In this document: positions 7,456-16,459 of the stretch, in pieces
Layout: each line of letters opens with the position of its first letter
Numbering within the stretch: the stretch's first letter is position 1
Origin: JBBDSV01 sp040904785
GTDB lineage: Bacteria > Actinomycetota > Nitriliruptoria > Nitriliruptorales > Nitriliruptoraceae
DNA: 30,878 bases
Reading direction: 5' to 3'
Assembly: GCA_040904785.1 (NCBI GenBank)
Contig: JBBDSV010000062.1
Span: 1 to 30,878 of the forward strand
Made by a program: the position numbers and the translations under genes
Notes under the pieces: generated by a model
What the model saw: only the letters and a program-made list of their open reading frames with translations
What the model was told of the DNA's origin: nothing
The model's database searches: none

Positions 7456-8531
7456 CAGCGCTTCCCCCGTCTGCGGCCGCGGCGGGACGGCCGCCCACGC
7501 GAGAGCGCCGAACCGGTCGCCGTCACCGCGCGTGCATGCCGTTCGAGGACATCGTTGACGGCCGCCGTCGCCTCGAGGGGAACGAGATGACCGACGCCGG
7601 AGAGTTCGAGCGCGGACTCCGCCCCGAGGTCGATCATCCGCGCCGCCTGCGACCGGCGGATGATCCGGTCTCGCCGGCCCGCGAGCACGCTCACCGGTAC
7701 GCCCGCGTCCGCCAGCGCGACGAGGCCGGCGTCTTCGTCGAGGGCGGCGATCGCCGGGGCGAGCGACACCGCCGTGTCGAGCCGCGCAGAGGACAACATC
7801 TGCTGTGCGAACGCAACCACGTCACCGTCGGCCGACGGGCCGAGCCCGGCGGCGCGAATGAGGAGCCGTACGACGTCGTTGGCGGGCAGCGGCATCCGGC
7901 GGTCCGGATCGGCGGTGACGCGTCTCGCGACGGCGGTGAGCAGCCGGCGGGTGCGCGCAAGACCACGCAAACCGAACAATCCGCCCATATCCATGCGGGC
8001 GTTGCCACGGGTGCTCGACGCGGTGGCGACGAGCACCACGCTGGCGATCCGATCGGCGAAATCGTGGTGACGCCGAGCAGCATTGAGCACCGCCATGCCG
8101 CCGAGCGAGTGGCCGACGACGACCACGCGTCCGTCGGACGGCGTCGCGGCCAGGGCCGCGTGCACGGCGTCGCCGAGCACGTCGAGGCTCCACGTGCCCG
8201 ATACAGGGGCGGTGGAACGGCCGTGGCCGGGCAGGTCGACGGTGACCAGTTCGAGGTGTCCGGCAAGCGCTTCGACCTGCGCGTCCCAGACGACGGAATG
8301 GCACAGCCAGCCGTGCACGAGCAGCACCGTCGGGGCGTTGCCGACACCGAACGTCTCGAGCGCGAGTCGGGTGCCGTCGGGACCCGCGATGGTTCGCCGT
8401 GCTCCGGTCTGCAATGTCTGTGCGCGTGGCGTGCCCGTGGGCGCCAATCGGCCGCGCGACAGCAGCCGTTCCAGGCCGACTCCGGCGGCAAGCCCCGCGG
8501 ACAACGCACCGGCAACACGACGGACCGTCAT
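7455..8531 (-). CDS. Alpha/beta fold hydrolase
   Basis: A 358-residue serine hydrolase. The oxyanion strand reads LLVHGW (about 70-75), the nucleophile elbow is GHSLGG with Ser142, and late LAGRRDRI and GVGHLVPLE supply Asp and His. Residues 4-20 form a short Ala/Gly/Val-rich segment after a basic start. This could be a signal or membrane anchor, so an envelope location is possible. The tail after residue ~340 is very Arg-rich. An alpha/beta hydrolase between alr and tsaE is common in Actinobacteria, so this position is conserved even though the substrate is not known. Both ends overlap the neighbouring genes by 1-4 bases. Confidence 0.88.
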   Translation of the reverse strand: MTVRRVAGALSAGLAAGVGLERLLSRGRLAPTGTPRAQTLQTGARRTIAGPDGTRLALETFGVGNAPTVLLVHGWLCHSVVWDAQVEALAGHLELVTVDLPGHGRSTAPVSGTWSLDVLGDAVHAALAATPSDGRVVVVGHSLGGMAVLNAARRHHDFADRIASVVLVATASSTRGNARMDMGGLFGLRGLARTRRLLTAVARRVTADPDRRMPLPANDVVRLLIRAAGLGPSADGDVVAFAQQMLSSARLDTAVSLAPAIAALDEDAGLVALADAGVPVSVLAGRRDRIIRRSQAARMIDLGAESALELSGVGHLVPLEATAAVNDVLERHARAVTATGSALSRGRPSRRGRRRGKR

Positions 8532-9634
8532 GACGTCACCTCGACGCGTGGCAGGCGAGCGGTGAGCTGGGTGACGATCTCGTAGGTGATCGTGTCGGCC
8601 GCAACCGCCCAGTCCTCGACGCGCACGCCGTCGCCGAGCAGCACAACCGGTTCACCCACGGTGACGGCGGCGTCGCCGCACCAGACGAGCAACTGGTCCA
8701 TGCACACGGTGCCGACGATCGGCCGACGGACGCCGCCGAGCATGGCGGTCGCCCGATTGGTCAGTGCCCGGGGAACGCCGTCGGCGTACCCAATCGGCAC
8801 CGTGGCCAGCCACCCGTCGGCCGGTGCCGACCAACGGTGGCCGTAGGAGGCTGGCGTGCCCGCCGTCACCCGCTTGGCGTAGGTGATGTGTGACACGACA
8901 CGCAGGGCGGGACGCAGGCCATGTGCCGCCGCATCGACATCGGCCGACGGAGACAGCCCGTAGATGCCGATGCCGACGCGTACCAGGTCGTAGTGCACCG
9001 CCGGATGGCACAGCGCTGCGGCGGTGTTCGCCGCATGCACCCACCGGGGTCGAATTCCGAAGTCCGCAGCGCGGTCGAGGAACGACTCGAATCGCGCGTG
9101 CTGTTCGGCGGTCGTCGGGGCGTCGAGTTCGTCCGCGCGCGCGAGATGCGTCGCGATGCCGTCGATGGTGACCGACTCGTCGGCGAACCAGTCGAGGCAT
9201 TCCTCCCATTCGGCCGCGGGCACTCCGACGCGTCCCATGCCGGTGTCCACCTTGAGATGTGCCCCGACCGTGATTCCGCGGGACCGGGCCGCTCCGGCGA
9301 GTGCGACGACGAAGTCTCGCGTGTACACCATCGGTGTCAGGTGCGCGTCGAGCAGGGCGTCGATCGCATCGACCGACGGCTCGCTGAGGAGCAACACGTC
9401 GGCGTCGATCCCGGCGGCGCGCAACGCCTGGCCCTCTTCCACGAGCGCCACGGCCAGCCACCGTGCACCGCCGGCGAGAGCGGCGGTCGCCGCCGTGACC
9501 GCGCCGTGGCCGTAGCCGTCGGCCTTGACAACCGCACAGACCTCGGTGCCTGTCTTCGCGCCGATCGCGGCGACGTTCGCCGTGATCGCCGACGCATCGA
9601 CTTCCGCGACGGTGGGACGAAACCGCATGTTCAT
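8528..9634 (-). CDS. alr: Alanine racemase
   Basis: A 368-residue PLP enzyme that interconverts L- and D-alanine, providing D-Ala for peptidoglycan. Lys37 in VVKADGYGHG is the PLP lysine. HLKVDTGMGRVG follows near residue 130, and Tyr264 in ASYGHRW is the second catalytic base. IGYADGVPR and VCMDQLLV near the C-terminus are family hallmarks. Length is normal. The ATG at 9634 overlaps the nnr stop (ATGA). An ATG at 9691 is inside nnr and gives a non-homologous extension, so it was not used. The nnr-alr order is widespread in Actinobacteria and ties it to cell wall precursor supply with glmS and glmM. Confidence 0.97.
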   Translation of the reverse strand: MNMRFRPTVAEVDASAITANVAAIGAKTGTEVCAVVKADGYGHGAVTAATAALAGGARWLAVALVEEGQALRAAGIDADVLLLSEPSVDAIDALLDAHLTPMVYTRDFVVALAGAARSRGITVGAHLKVDTGMGRVGVPAAEWEECLDWFADESVTIDGIATHLARADELDAPTTAEQHARFESFLDRAADFGIRPRWVHAANTAAALCHPAVHYDLVRVGIGIYGLSPSADVDAAAHGLRPALRVVSHITYAKRVTAGTPASYGHRWSAPADGWLATVPIGYADGVPRALTNRATAMLGGVRRPIVGTVCMDQLLVWCGDAAVTVGEPVVLLGDGVRVEDWAVAADTITYEIVTQLTARLPRVEVTS

Positions 9635-11265
9635 CGCCGACTCCCGCGGTCGGCGACCGGGTCGCGCCACACCCCGCGCCAGTCGTCCCACGGCAACGAT
9701 CCCGGTGTCGCCGCGGCACCCGGAGTGCCGGCGGCAAGCAGCTGGAGCACCCGAGGCAGCACGGCGAGCACGTCGTCGGCGGTCGCGCGGTCGGCCGTCC
9801 GGGTCCCGGCCAGCTCACCGGCCGCCGCATGCCACCACACCGCCTGCGCCGTCGCGAGCGCCGGGTCTTCGGCGCGTGCGATCGCCGCGGCGATGATTCC
9901 GGCGAGCACGTCCCCGGTGCCGCCACTGCCCAGCGCCGCCGATCCGAGCGGGCAGACCCACACGCGACCGTCGGGCGCGGCGACGACGGTGCCGGGCCCC
10001 TTGGCGACGACGATGGCCCCGCGCTCGGACGCCAGCCGCACGGCCGACGCCGCGCGGTCGTCGCCGTCGCCGCCGATCCGCGCGAGCTCGCGGGCATGCG
10101 GCGTGACGACGAGCGTCATTGCCGGGCCAGCACGCAGTGCCTGGGGATCGTCGCGGAACACGTTCAGTGCGTCGGCGTCGAGCACGATCCGGCCACCGCG
10201 CGCGAGCAGGACATCGACCGCGTCGCGAGTCCCTGGTCCGGTGCCCATCCCCGGGCCGGCGACGACAACATCGGCGTCGATGTCCATCTGCTCCAGTGCG
10301 CCGGGCGCGAGCACACCCCCCTCGTCGGCGGCGGCGCGGACCATCACCGACGCCACCGAGCGGGCAGCGACGACGTCACGTGCGGCCGCGGGCGTCGTGA
10401 CCGTGACTAGTCCCGCGCCGGCACGAACCGCAGCCGTGCCCACGAGCGCGGCGGCACCCGAGAGTGCCGACGATCCCGCCACGGCGTGCACGACACCACG
10501 TGAACGCTTGTCGACGTCGGACAGCAGCGGTGGCGGCACCGCACCCGCGGGGGTCAGCGTCGCCCAAGCAGTCTCGCCGGCGTCGTAGGCATCGCCGAGT
10601 TCTCCGACGACGATCCGGCCCGCATGCGCCGCGCCCGGGTGCAGGAGCAGCCCCCGCTTGACGCACCCGAAGGTGACGGTGCGCACCGCGGCCACGGCAA
10701 GGCGGGGCTCGTCGACGCTGCCGTCGTCGGCGTTGACGCCGGACGGCACATCACAGGCGACCACCGGTGTGCCGGCAAGCCCGGCCGTGACCAGTGCCGA
10801 AACGGCGGTCGAGGCCGGGCCACGCGGCGCGCCACGGGCACCCGTCCCGAGGACTGCGTCGACGGCGACGTCCGACCAATCGAGTGCGGCGGCGAGGTCG
10901 GTGTCACCGCCCGAGACGCGTCCGCGGGTGCGCAACCATGCGGCGCGGTGCGCAGCAGCGGCTTGGGAGACGTCGCTGTCGACACCGTCGACGGCGACGA
11001 CCCAGGCCTGCGCCCCGTACTCGCGTTGCAGCCGTCGCGCCACCGCCCACCCATCGCCGCCGTTGTCACCGCGGCCCGCGATGACGGCGACACGCAGTCC
11101 GTAGCCGTGTCCACCGACGTCGACGACGTGTCGGGCGAGATGGCCGGCGGCACGATCCATCAGCCCGTACCACGTGTCGCCCTGCGCAACCGCCGCCGCA
11201 TCGCCCGCCCGGGCGGCCGCTGCGTCGTACAGCGGCACCGCGGTCGGTCGGAGCGGGGCGTTCAT
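9631..11265 (-). CDS. nnr: Bifunctional NAD(P)H-hydrate epimerase / ADP-dependent dehydratase
   Basis: A 544-residue repair enzyme that restores damaged NADHX and NADPHX. The N-terminal YjeF_N domain (about 1-235) carries GRGDNGGDGWAVAR at 64-77; the usual sequence is GxGNNGGDG, so the first Asn is Asp67 here. CDVPSGVNADDG follows at 171-182. The C-terminal ribokinase-like dehydratase domain (about 255-510) has AGPGMGTG at 336-343, VVTPHARELARI, and GSGGTGDVLAG, where Asp452 is the catalytic position. Its start overlaps glmS and its stop overlaps alr. An acpS gene usually sits beside glmS and nnr in Actinobacteria but is absent here. The Asp for Asn change is conservative and probably tolerated. 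Confidence 0.95.
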   Translation of the reverse strand: MNAPLRPTAVPLYDAAAARAGDAAAVAQGDTWYGLMDRAAGHLARHVVDVGGHGYGLRVAVIAGRGDNGGDGWAVARRLQREYGAQAWVVAVDGVDSDVSQAAAAHRAAWLRTRGRVSGGDTDLAAALDWSDVAVDAVLGTGARGAPRGPASTAVSALVTAGLAGTPVVACDVPSGVNADDGSVDEPRLAVAAVRTVTFGCVKRGLLLHPGAAHAGRIVVGELGDAYDAGETAWATLTPAGAVPPPLLSDVDKRSRGVVHAVAGSSALSGAAALVGTAAVRAGAGLVTVTTPAAARDVVAARSVASVMVRAAADEGGVLAPGALEQMDIDADVVVAGPGMGTGPGTRDAVDVLLARGGRIVLDADALNVFRDDPQALRAGPAMTLVVTPHARELARIGGDGDDRAASAVRLASERGAIVVAKGPGTVVAAPDGRVWVCPLGSAALGSGGTGDVLAGIIAAAIARAEDPALATAQAVWWHAAAGELAGTRTADRATADDVLAVLPRVLQLLAAGTPGAAATPGSLPWDDWRGVWRDPVADRGSRR

Positions 11266-13103
11266 TCGACCGTGACCGTCTTGGCGAGATTGCGCGGTTG
11301 GTCGACGTCTTCACCGCGACAGGTTGCGACGTGGTAGGCGAACAGCTGCAGCGGCACGACGAGCAGCAAGGGCACAGCAAGCTCGACAGCCGGTTCGGGG
11401 AGCACGAGCACATGGTCGGCGTGGTCGGCGAGCGCGTCTGCGGTGTCGGCGGTGCCGATCGCCACGACCGACGCGCCGCGCGCCTTGACCTCCTGCATGT
11501 TCGACACCATCTTGGCGAAGACGTGACCGCTCGGTGCCAGCGCGACGACGAGCGATCCCGGCTCGATCAGCGCGATCGGCCCGTGTTTCATCTCGCCGGC
11601 GGGAAACGCTTCGGCGTGGAGATAGCTGATCTCCTTGAGCTTGAGCGCACCCTCGTAGGCGATCGGCAGGCCCAAGTGCCGGCCGATGAACATGGTGTAC
11701 TCGACGGTGTGGAACCGCTGCGCCAGTGCGGCGATCTCGTTGTCGAGCCCGAGGATCTCCTCGATCGCCGCCGGCATCGTCTGCAGCTTGGCGAGGACCT
11801 CGTCGCTCTCGGAGGCGAACATACGGCCGCGGAGCTCGGCGAGATAGAGCGCCAGCAGCAGGCAGCCGACGATCTGGGTCGTGAACGCCTTCGTCGATGC
11901 GACCGCGACCTCCGGTCCGGCGTGCGTGTAGAGCACCGCGTCGGCATCACGCGCGAGCGTGGATCCCACGACGTTGCACAACGCAATCACGGGAGCGTGC
12001 TGGTCGTGTGCATGCCCGGCTGCCGCGATCGTGTCGATCGTCTCGCCGGACTGGCTGATCGCGATGACCAGCGTGTTCGGATCGACGATCGGGTCGCGGT
12101 ACCGGAATTCGCTCGCGACCTCCACGTCGACGGGGATGCCCGCCCAATGTTCGATCGCGAGCTTGCCGACCATGCCGGCGTGCAGTGAGGTGCCGCACGC
12201 GAGAATGAACACCTTGTCGACGCGGGCGAGTTCGGACTCGTCGATGCGCAGCTCGTCGAGCGTCAGGCGCCCACCGTCGCGTCGCCCCAGCAGCGTGTCG
12301 GCGATCGCCCGCGGCTGCTCGTGGATCTCCTTGCGCATGAAATGGTCGTAGCCCTGCTTCTCCGCCGCCTGCAGGTCCCAGTCGACGGTGTAGCGGTGCG
12401 GCTCGACGGGCGTGCCGTCCACGTCGACGACGTCGACGCCGTCGGGTGTGATGCGGGCGATCTGTCCGTCGAGCAGTGCCGCGACATCGCGCGTGTGCTC
12501 GATCAGCGCGGCGACGTCGGACGCGCAGTAGCCGACACCGTCGGCATGGGCGACGATCAGCGGCGCCTCACGTTTGGCGACCACGATCGTGTCGGGCTCG
12601 TCGGCGCTGACGACGCAGAGCGCGAACGCGCCCTCGAGGCGTGCGACCACGCGGCGGACCGCGTCGATGAGACCAACCCCCGGACCCGTCGGCGCTTGCC
12701 GTTCGGCGGCGATCAGGTGGGCGACGACTTCGGTATCGGTCTCGGAGGCGAACGTCGCACCGTCGAGTTCAGCGCGCAGGGCGGCGTAGTTCTCGATGAT
12801 GCCGTTGTGGACGACAGCCACGCGTGCGCTCGGATCCGTGTGCGGGTGGGCGTTGCGGTCGTTGGGTGCACCATGGGTCGCCCAACGGGTGTGACCGATC
12901 CCCGTCGACGCGGCGATCGCCTCGCCGTCGAGCGCCGTCACCAGATTGTCGAGCTTGCCCGCCCGCTTGACGATCCGAAGCCTCGCCTCGCCGGTCGCGA
13001 CGACACCCGCCGAGTCGTAGCCCCGATACTCCAATCGGCGCAGCCCGGCGAGAATGCCCCCGACCGCGTCGTCACGCCCGGTGATGCCGATGATTCCGCA
13101 CAT
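11262..13103 (-). CDS. glmS: Glutamine-fructose-6-phosphate aminotransferase (isomerizing)
   Basis: A 613-residue cytoplasmic enzyme making glucosamine-6-phosphate, the first step to UDP-GlcNAc. It starts MCGIIGITG; Cys2 becomes the N-terminal nucleophile of the glutaminase domain. RRLEYRGYDSAGV, HTRWATHG and HNGIIENYAALR are glutaminase hallmarks. Two SIS sugar-phosphate domains follow: FILACGTSLHAG, ISQSGETIDT and ASTKAFTTQ, then GRHLGLPIAYEGALKLKEISYLHAEAF. It ends DQPRNLAKTVTVE, the conserved terminus. I used the ATG at 13103, which leaves Cys at position 2; an upstream ATG in frame would block it. A GAGGAG lies 11 bases upstream. The gene heads the chain running to the GNAT gene. Confidence 0.98.
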   Translation of the reverse strand: MCGIIGITGRDDAVGGILAGLRRLEYRGYDSAGVVATGEARLRIVKRAGKLDNLVTALDGEAIAASTGIGHTRWATHGAPNDRNAHPHTDPSARVAVVHNGIIENYAALRAELDGATFASETDTEVVAHLIAAERQAPTGPGVGLIDAVRRVVARLEGAFALCVVSADEPDTIVVAKREAPLIVAHADGVGYCASDVAALIEHTRDVAALLDGQIARITPDGVDVVDVDGTPVEPHRYTVDWDLQAAEKQGYDHFMRKEIHEQPRAIADTLLGRRDGGRLTLDELRIDESELARVDKVFILACGTSLHAGMVGKLAIEHWAGIPVDVEVASEFRYRDPIVDPNTLVIAISQSGETIDTIAAAGHAHDQHAPVIALCNVVGSTLARDADAVLYTHAGPEVAVASTKAFTTQIVGCLLLALYLAELRGRMFASESDEVLAKLQTMPAAIEEILGLDNEIAALAQRFHTVEYTMFIGRHLGLPIAYEGALKLKEISYLHAEAFPAGEMKHGPIALIEPGSLVVALAPSGHVFAKMVSNMQEVKARGASVVAIGTADTADALADHADHVLVLPEPAVELAVPLLLVVPLQLFAYHVATCRGEDVDQPRNLAKTVTVE

Positions 13104-13162
13104 GCGTGGCAGCTCCTCGGATCGCGGCGCGCACGGCGGGAGCACCGCACGGACGGCCACGC

Positions 13163-13168
13163 AGCGTA
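13163..13168 (-). promoter_or_regulatory. Putative -10 box of a glmS promoter
   Basis: TACGCT, 59 bases upstream of the glmS ATG, is identical to the -10 boxes proposed for infA and rplM. The -35 region falls in the end of the aldehyde dehydrogenase gene and shows no clear hexamer. I see no glmS ribozyme in the short leader. Confidence 0.4.
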
Positions 13169-13177
13169 TCCAGCGGA

Positions 13178-14605
13178 CTATCGCATGACGGCGGTCCGGA
13201 TCTCGGTCATCTCCCGGATCGCGTACGCAGGGCCCTCGCGTGTGTTGCCCGAGTCCCGCACGCCACCGTAGGGCATCTGGTCAGCGCGCCACGTGGGGAC
13301 GTCGTTGACGATGACGCCCCCGAAGTCGAGGGTGCTGATCGCGCGACGCACGACGGAGAGGTCGTTGGTGAAGATGCCGGCGTGCAACCCGTAGCGCGTG
13401 TCGTTGGCTCGAGCGAACGCGTCTTCTACATCGTCGTAGGTCTGGACTCCCACGACGGGGCCGAACACCTCGTCTGCGCACACCCGCATGTCCGCTTCGA
13501 CGTCCGCCAGGACCGTGGGTGCCAGCACGGCACCGTCCGGTGGCGTGCCACCGGATACGACGCGTGCGCCGCCGTCGACCGCCTCGCCGATCCATTGCCA
13601 CACGCGATCGGCCTCGTCGGCCGTGATGAGTGCGGACACCTGGGTCGCTTCGTCGAGTGGGTCGCCGACGACCAGCGCATCAGCGGCGGCGGCAAGCGCG
13701 TCGGTGAATTCGGGAGCGATGTCGTGATGGACGAAGACCCGCTGCACCGAGATGCACGACTGGCCGGCGTAGCTGGTTGACGCTTCGGCGATGCGCTGCG
13801 CTGCGTCACGCCAGTCGGCGTCGGGCTCGACAATCACGGGAGCATTGTTGCCGAGTTCGAGCGAGACCTTCTTGCGCGCCGCGGTCGAACGGATGCTCCA
13901 TCCGACATCCGGTGACCCGGTGAAGGTGATCATCGCGACATCGTCGTGCTCGACGAGTGCCGATCCGACGGTCGAACCCGGTCCGGTCACGATGTGCAGC
14001 CAACTGGCCGGCAGGCCACAGTCCTCGAGCAACAGCTCGGCGAGCGCCAATGCCGACAGCGGGGTCTGCCCCGCCGGTTTGCACACCACCGGGCAACCCG
14101 CAGCGATCGCCGGGGCGAGCTTGTGGGCGACGAGGTTGACGGGGAAGTTGAACGGGGTGATCGCTCCGACGACACCGACCGGAACCCGGACGGTGAACCC
14201 GAGTCGACCTTCACCGGCCGCGGACGCATCGAGCGGCAACACTTCGCCGGTGAGCGTGCGGCACGCCGCGGCAGCGAACGTAAATGTGGAGGCGGCACGG
14301 GCGATCTCGACACGGGCCGTCGCCAGCGGCTTGGCGGCCTCTTGCGCCACGATCCGGGCGAAGCGTTCGGCGACGGCCTCATCGGCGAGCGCGGCAGCTG
14401 CGCGGTCCAGGATCGCTGCCCGTTGCCAGGCCGGCAGCGGCTCGTCGTGCAACGCCCGACGTGCGGCGGCCACCGCACGATCGACGTGGTCGGCATCGCA
14501 GACGGGTACGACGCCGAGTTCGGCACCGTCGTAGGGGGATCGGATAACCGCAGACTCGGCGGTCGTCACCGCCTCACCGTCGATCGGCACGGGATGTTGG
14601 GACAC
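13178..14605 (-). CDS. Aldehyde dehydrogenase family protein
   Basis: A 475-residue NAD(P)-dependent aldehyde dehydrogenase. Counted from this start, TPFNFPVN (150-157) holds the conserved Asn. FTGSPDVG is the cofactor-binding turn, Glu250 in LELGNNAP is the general base, and Cys284 in AGQSCISVQRV is the nucleophile. EVFGPVV and YGLHAGIFTND are present. The CIxVQR form is seen in lactaldehyde, glyceraldehyde-3-phosphate (non-phosphorylating) and phosphonoacetaldehyde-type members, so the substrate remains open. I chose GTG at 14605 because GAGGAG lies 6 bases upstream. The in-frame ATG at 14638 has no such site and lies inside the likely -10 box. The gene separates glmM from glmS and has no evident role in amino-sugar synthesis. 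Confidence 0.92.
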   Translation of the reverse strand: MSQHPVPIDGEAVTTAESAVIRSPYDGAELGVVPVCDADHVDRAVAAARRALHDEPLPAWQRAAILDRAAAALADEAVAERFARIVAQEAAKPLATARVEIARAASTFTFAAAACRTLTGEVLPLDASAAGEGRLGFTVRVPVGVVGAITPFNFPVNLVAHKLAPAIAAGCPVVCKPAGQTPLSALALAELLLEDCGLPASWLHIVTGPGSTVGSALVEHDDVAMITFTGSPDVGWSIRSTAARKKVSLELGNNAPVIVEPDADWRDAAQRIAEASTSYAGQSCISVQRVFVHHDIAPEFTDALAAAADALVVGDPLDEATQVSALITADEADRVWQWIGEAVDGGARVVSGGTPPDGAVLAPTVLADVEADMRVCADEVFGPVVGVQTYDDVEDAFARANDTRYGLHAGIFTNDLSVVRRAISTLDFGGVIVNDVPTWRADQMPYGGVRDSGNTREGPAYAIREMTEIRTAVMR

Positions 14606-14633
14606 GGTCGGCTCCTCGGTGCGGCTGCCGACG

Positions 14634-14663
14634 AGCATACGACCGCAGTGCGGCGCGGGTCAG
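14634..14663 (-). promoter_or_regulatory. Putative promoter of the aldehyde dehydrogenase gene
   Basis: CTGACC (-35, 14658-14663) is followed after 18 bases by TATGCT (-10, 14634-14639). The -35 overlaps the glmM stop codon. The predicted start of transcription near 14627 agrees with the GTG at 14605 as the translation start. Confidence 0.45.
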
Positions 14664-16018
14664 GCTGATGTGGCGGCGCCGTCGACGGCCAGCTCGCGCC
14701 GCACGACGTCCGCAATGCGCTCGGCGACGTCGGCGGCGGTGGCCTCGTCGGCCGCCTCGACCATGACGCGCACCAACGGTTCGGTCCCCGAGGGACGCAG
14801 CAGCACCCGCCCGGTGTCCCCGAGCGCGCCAGCGGCCTCGTCGACGGCATCCCACACGCCGGCCGCGTCATCGAGCCGCGTGCGGTCGACACCGCCGACG
14901 TTGACGAGGACCTGCGGAAGGCGCTGCATGACCTCGGCGAGTTCGCCGAGCGCGGTGTCGGTCCGTGCCATGACGGCCAGCATCAGCACCGCGGTCAGAA
15001 TGCCGTCGCCCGTGGTCGCGATGTCGAGATCGATGACGTGCCCGGACTGTTCACCGCCCAGGTTGAGCCCGCGTTCTCGCATCGCCTCGAGGACGTGGCG
15101 GTCACCAACGGGGGTCTCGACCACCTCGATCGACAGGTCAGCCATCGCCCGGCGGAATCCAAGGTTGGTCATGACGGTGGTGGCCACCGACCGCTTGGCG
15201 AGCACGCCGCGGTTGGCCATGTCCCGCGCGAGAATCGCCAGGATCACGTCACCGTCGACGATCTGGCCGGTGGACGTCGCCGCGACCACGCGGTCGGCAT
15301 CCCCGTCGTGGCTGATGCCGATGTCGGCATCGTGCTCGACGACGGCGCGGGCGACGACGTCGGGATGCGTTGAGCCGCACTGGTCGTTGATGTTGGCGCC
15401 ATCGGGCTTGCAGTGGATCGTGTGCACGTCGGCACCGAGCTGCCGGTAGACCTGTGGTGCGACACTTGAGGCCGCGCCGTTGGCACCGTCGACGACGATC
15501 CGCAGCCCGGCGAGGTCGATGTCGACCGCCGAGGTGAGGTGCTCGATGTAGCGCGCGACCGCCGTTTGGTCCGACATCCGCCGGCCGATCTCGGTACCGC
15601 GCGGACGGGTGGCGACGCTTTCGACGAGCGATTCGAGCGCCGATTCCTGCTCGTCGCTGAGTTTGAACCCGTCGGCACCGAAGAACTTGATGCCGTTGTC
15701 GCCGACTGGATTGTGCGAAGCCGAGATCATCGCGCCGGCGAGCGCCGACGAACGTGCCGTCAGGTGCGCGACGGCGGCGGTCGGCAGCACCCCGACCGTA
15801 CGCGCATCGGCGCCGGCGGACGTGAGTCCGGCGACGAGCGCCGACTCGAGCATTTCGCCGGACCACCGCGGGTCGCGCCCGATGATGACCGCGGGACGGG
15901 CGTCGTGCTCGCGGCGCAGCAGTTCGGCGAGCGCGCGGCCGAGGGCCAACGCGAGCTCAGGGGTGAGTTCGACGTTCGCGGAACCGCGAATGCCGTCGGT
16001 GCCGAAGAGTGCGGCCAC
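14660..16018 (-). CDS. glmM: Phosphoglucosamine mutase
   Basis: A 452-residue enzyme converting glucosamine-6-phosphate to glucosamine-1-phosphate on the way to UDP-GlcNAc. It opens ALFGTDGIRG. The phosphorylated serine is Ser101 in ISASHNP, and the magnesium site is DGDAD (Asp238, 240, 242). GEQSGHVI is the sugar-binding loop and LRPSGTEPLVRVM the phosphate-binding loop. Length is typical. It starts with GTG at 16018, 16 bases after the rpsI stop, with no clear ribosome-binding site, so it is probably translated by read-on from rpsI. Coupling to rplM-rpsI is common in Actinobacteria and links wall precursor supply to ribosome synthesis. Confidence 0.97.
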   Translation of the reverse strand: MAALFGTDGIRGSANVELTPELALALGRALAELLRREHDARPAVIIGRDPRWSGEMLESALVAGLTSAGADARTVGVLPTAAVAHLTARSSALAGAMISASHNPVGDNGIKFFGADGFKLSDEQESALESLVESVATRPRGTEIGRRMSDQTAVARYIEHLTSAVDIDLAGLRIVVDGANGAASSVAPQVYRQLGADVHTIHCKPDGANINDQCGSTHPDVVARAVVEHDADIGISHDGDADRVVAATSTGQIVDGDVILAILARDMANRGVLAKRSVATTVMTNLGFRRAMADLSIEVVETPVGDRHVLEAMRERGLNLGGEQSGHVIDLDIATTGDGILTAVLMLAVMARTDTALGELAEVMQRLPQVLVNVGGVDRTRLDDAAGVWDAVDEAAGALGDTGRVLLRPSGTEPLVRVMVEAADEATAADVAERIADVVRRELAVDGAATSA

Positions 16019-16034
16019 GATCGACGCGTTCGGA

Positions 16035-16421
16035 TCAGCGCTTGCTGAACTGTGGCGCGCGCCGTGCCTTCTTCAGTCCGTACTTCTTGCGCTCGACCTT
16101 GCGGGCGTCCCGCGTCAGCATGCCGGCCTGCTTCAGCGGTGCCCGCTGCGACTCGTCGGATGCAATCAGTGCGCGAGCGATCGCCAAGCGCAGTGCACCG
16201 GCCTGACCGGTCGTGCCGCCACCGGTGATCCGTGCGTCGATGTCCCAGGTGCCGACCTGTTCGACGGTCACCAGCGGCTCGAGCGCGTGCGCACGCAGCT
16301 TCTCGGTGCGGAAGTAGTCTTCGAACTCGCGCCCGTTGATGGTGACGCGGCCCGATCCACGCGACAGTCGTGCGCGTGCGACGGACGACTTGCGGCGACC
16401 GGTGTAGATCGTCTCAGCCAT
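16035..16421 (-). CDS. rpsI: 30S ribosomal protein S9
   Basis: A 128-residue protein of the small subunit head whose C-terminal tail reaches the P-site tRNA. It contains YTGRRKSSVARARLSRGSG, GGGTTGQAGALRLAIARAL and the invariant ending RKKYGLKKARRAPQFSKR. An AAGGA lies 9 bases upstream of the ATG at 16421. It is 38 bases downstream of rplM, its standard partner. Confidence 0.98.
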   Translation of the reverse strand: MAETIYTGRRKSSVARARLSRGSGRVTINGREFEDYFRTEKLRAHALEPLVTVEQVGTWDIDARITGGGTTGQAGALRLAIARALIASDESQRAPLKQAGMLTRDARKVERKKYGLKKARRAPQFSKR

Positions 16422-16459
16422 GACGGTGGTTCCTTCGGTGACGGCGGGTTCTACCGTGC

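Noticed and set aside
11298..12188. Plus-strand open frame opposite glmS (and similar long frames opposite alr, glmM and the aldehyde dehydrogenase)
   Set aside because: Same reason: the minus-strand gene is certain and the plus frame gives an unlikely protein.
13104..13177. glmS ribozyme/riboswitch upstream of glmS
   Set aside because: The leader is too short and shows none of the ribozyme core; these elements are typical of Firmicutes.
14603..14638. ATG at 14638 as start of the aldehyde dehydrogenase
   Set aside because: It has no ribosome-binding site and lies within the likely -10 box, whereas the GTG at 14605 has GAGGAG six bases upstream.
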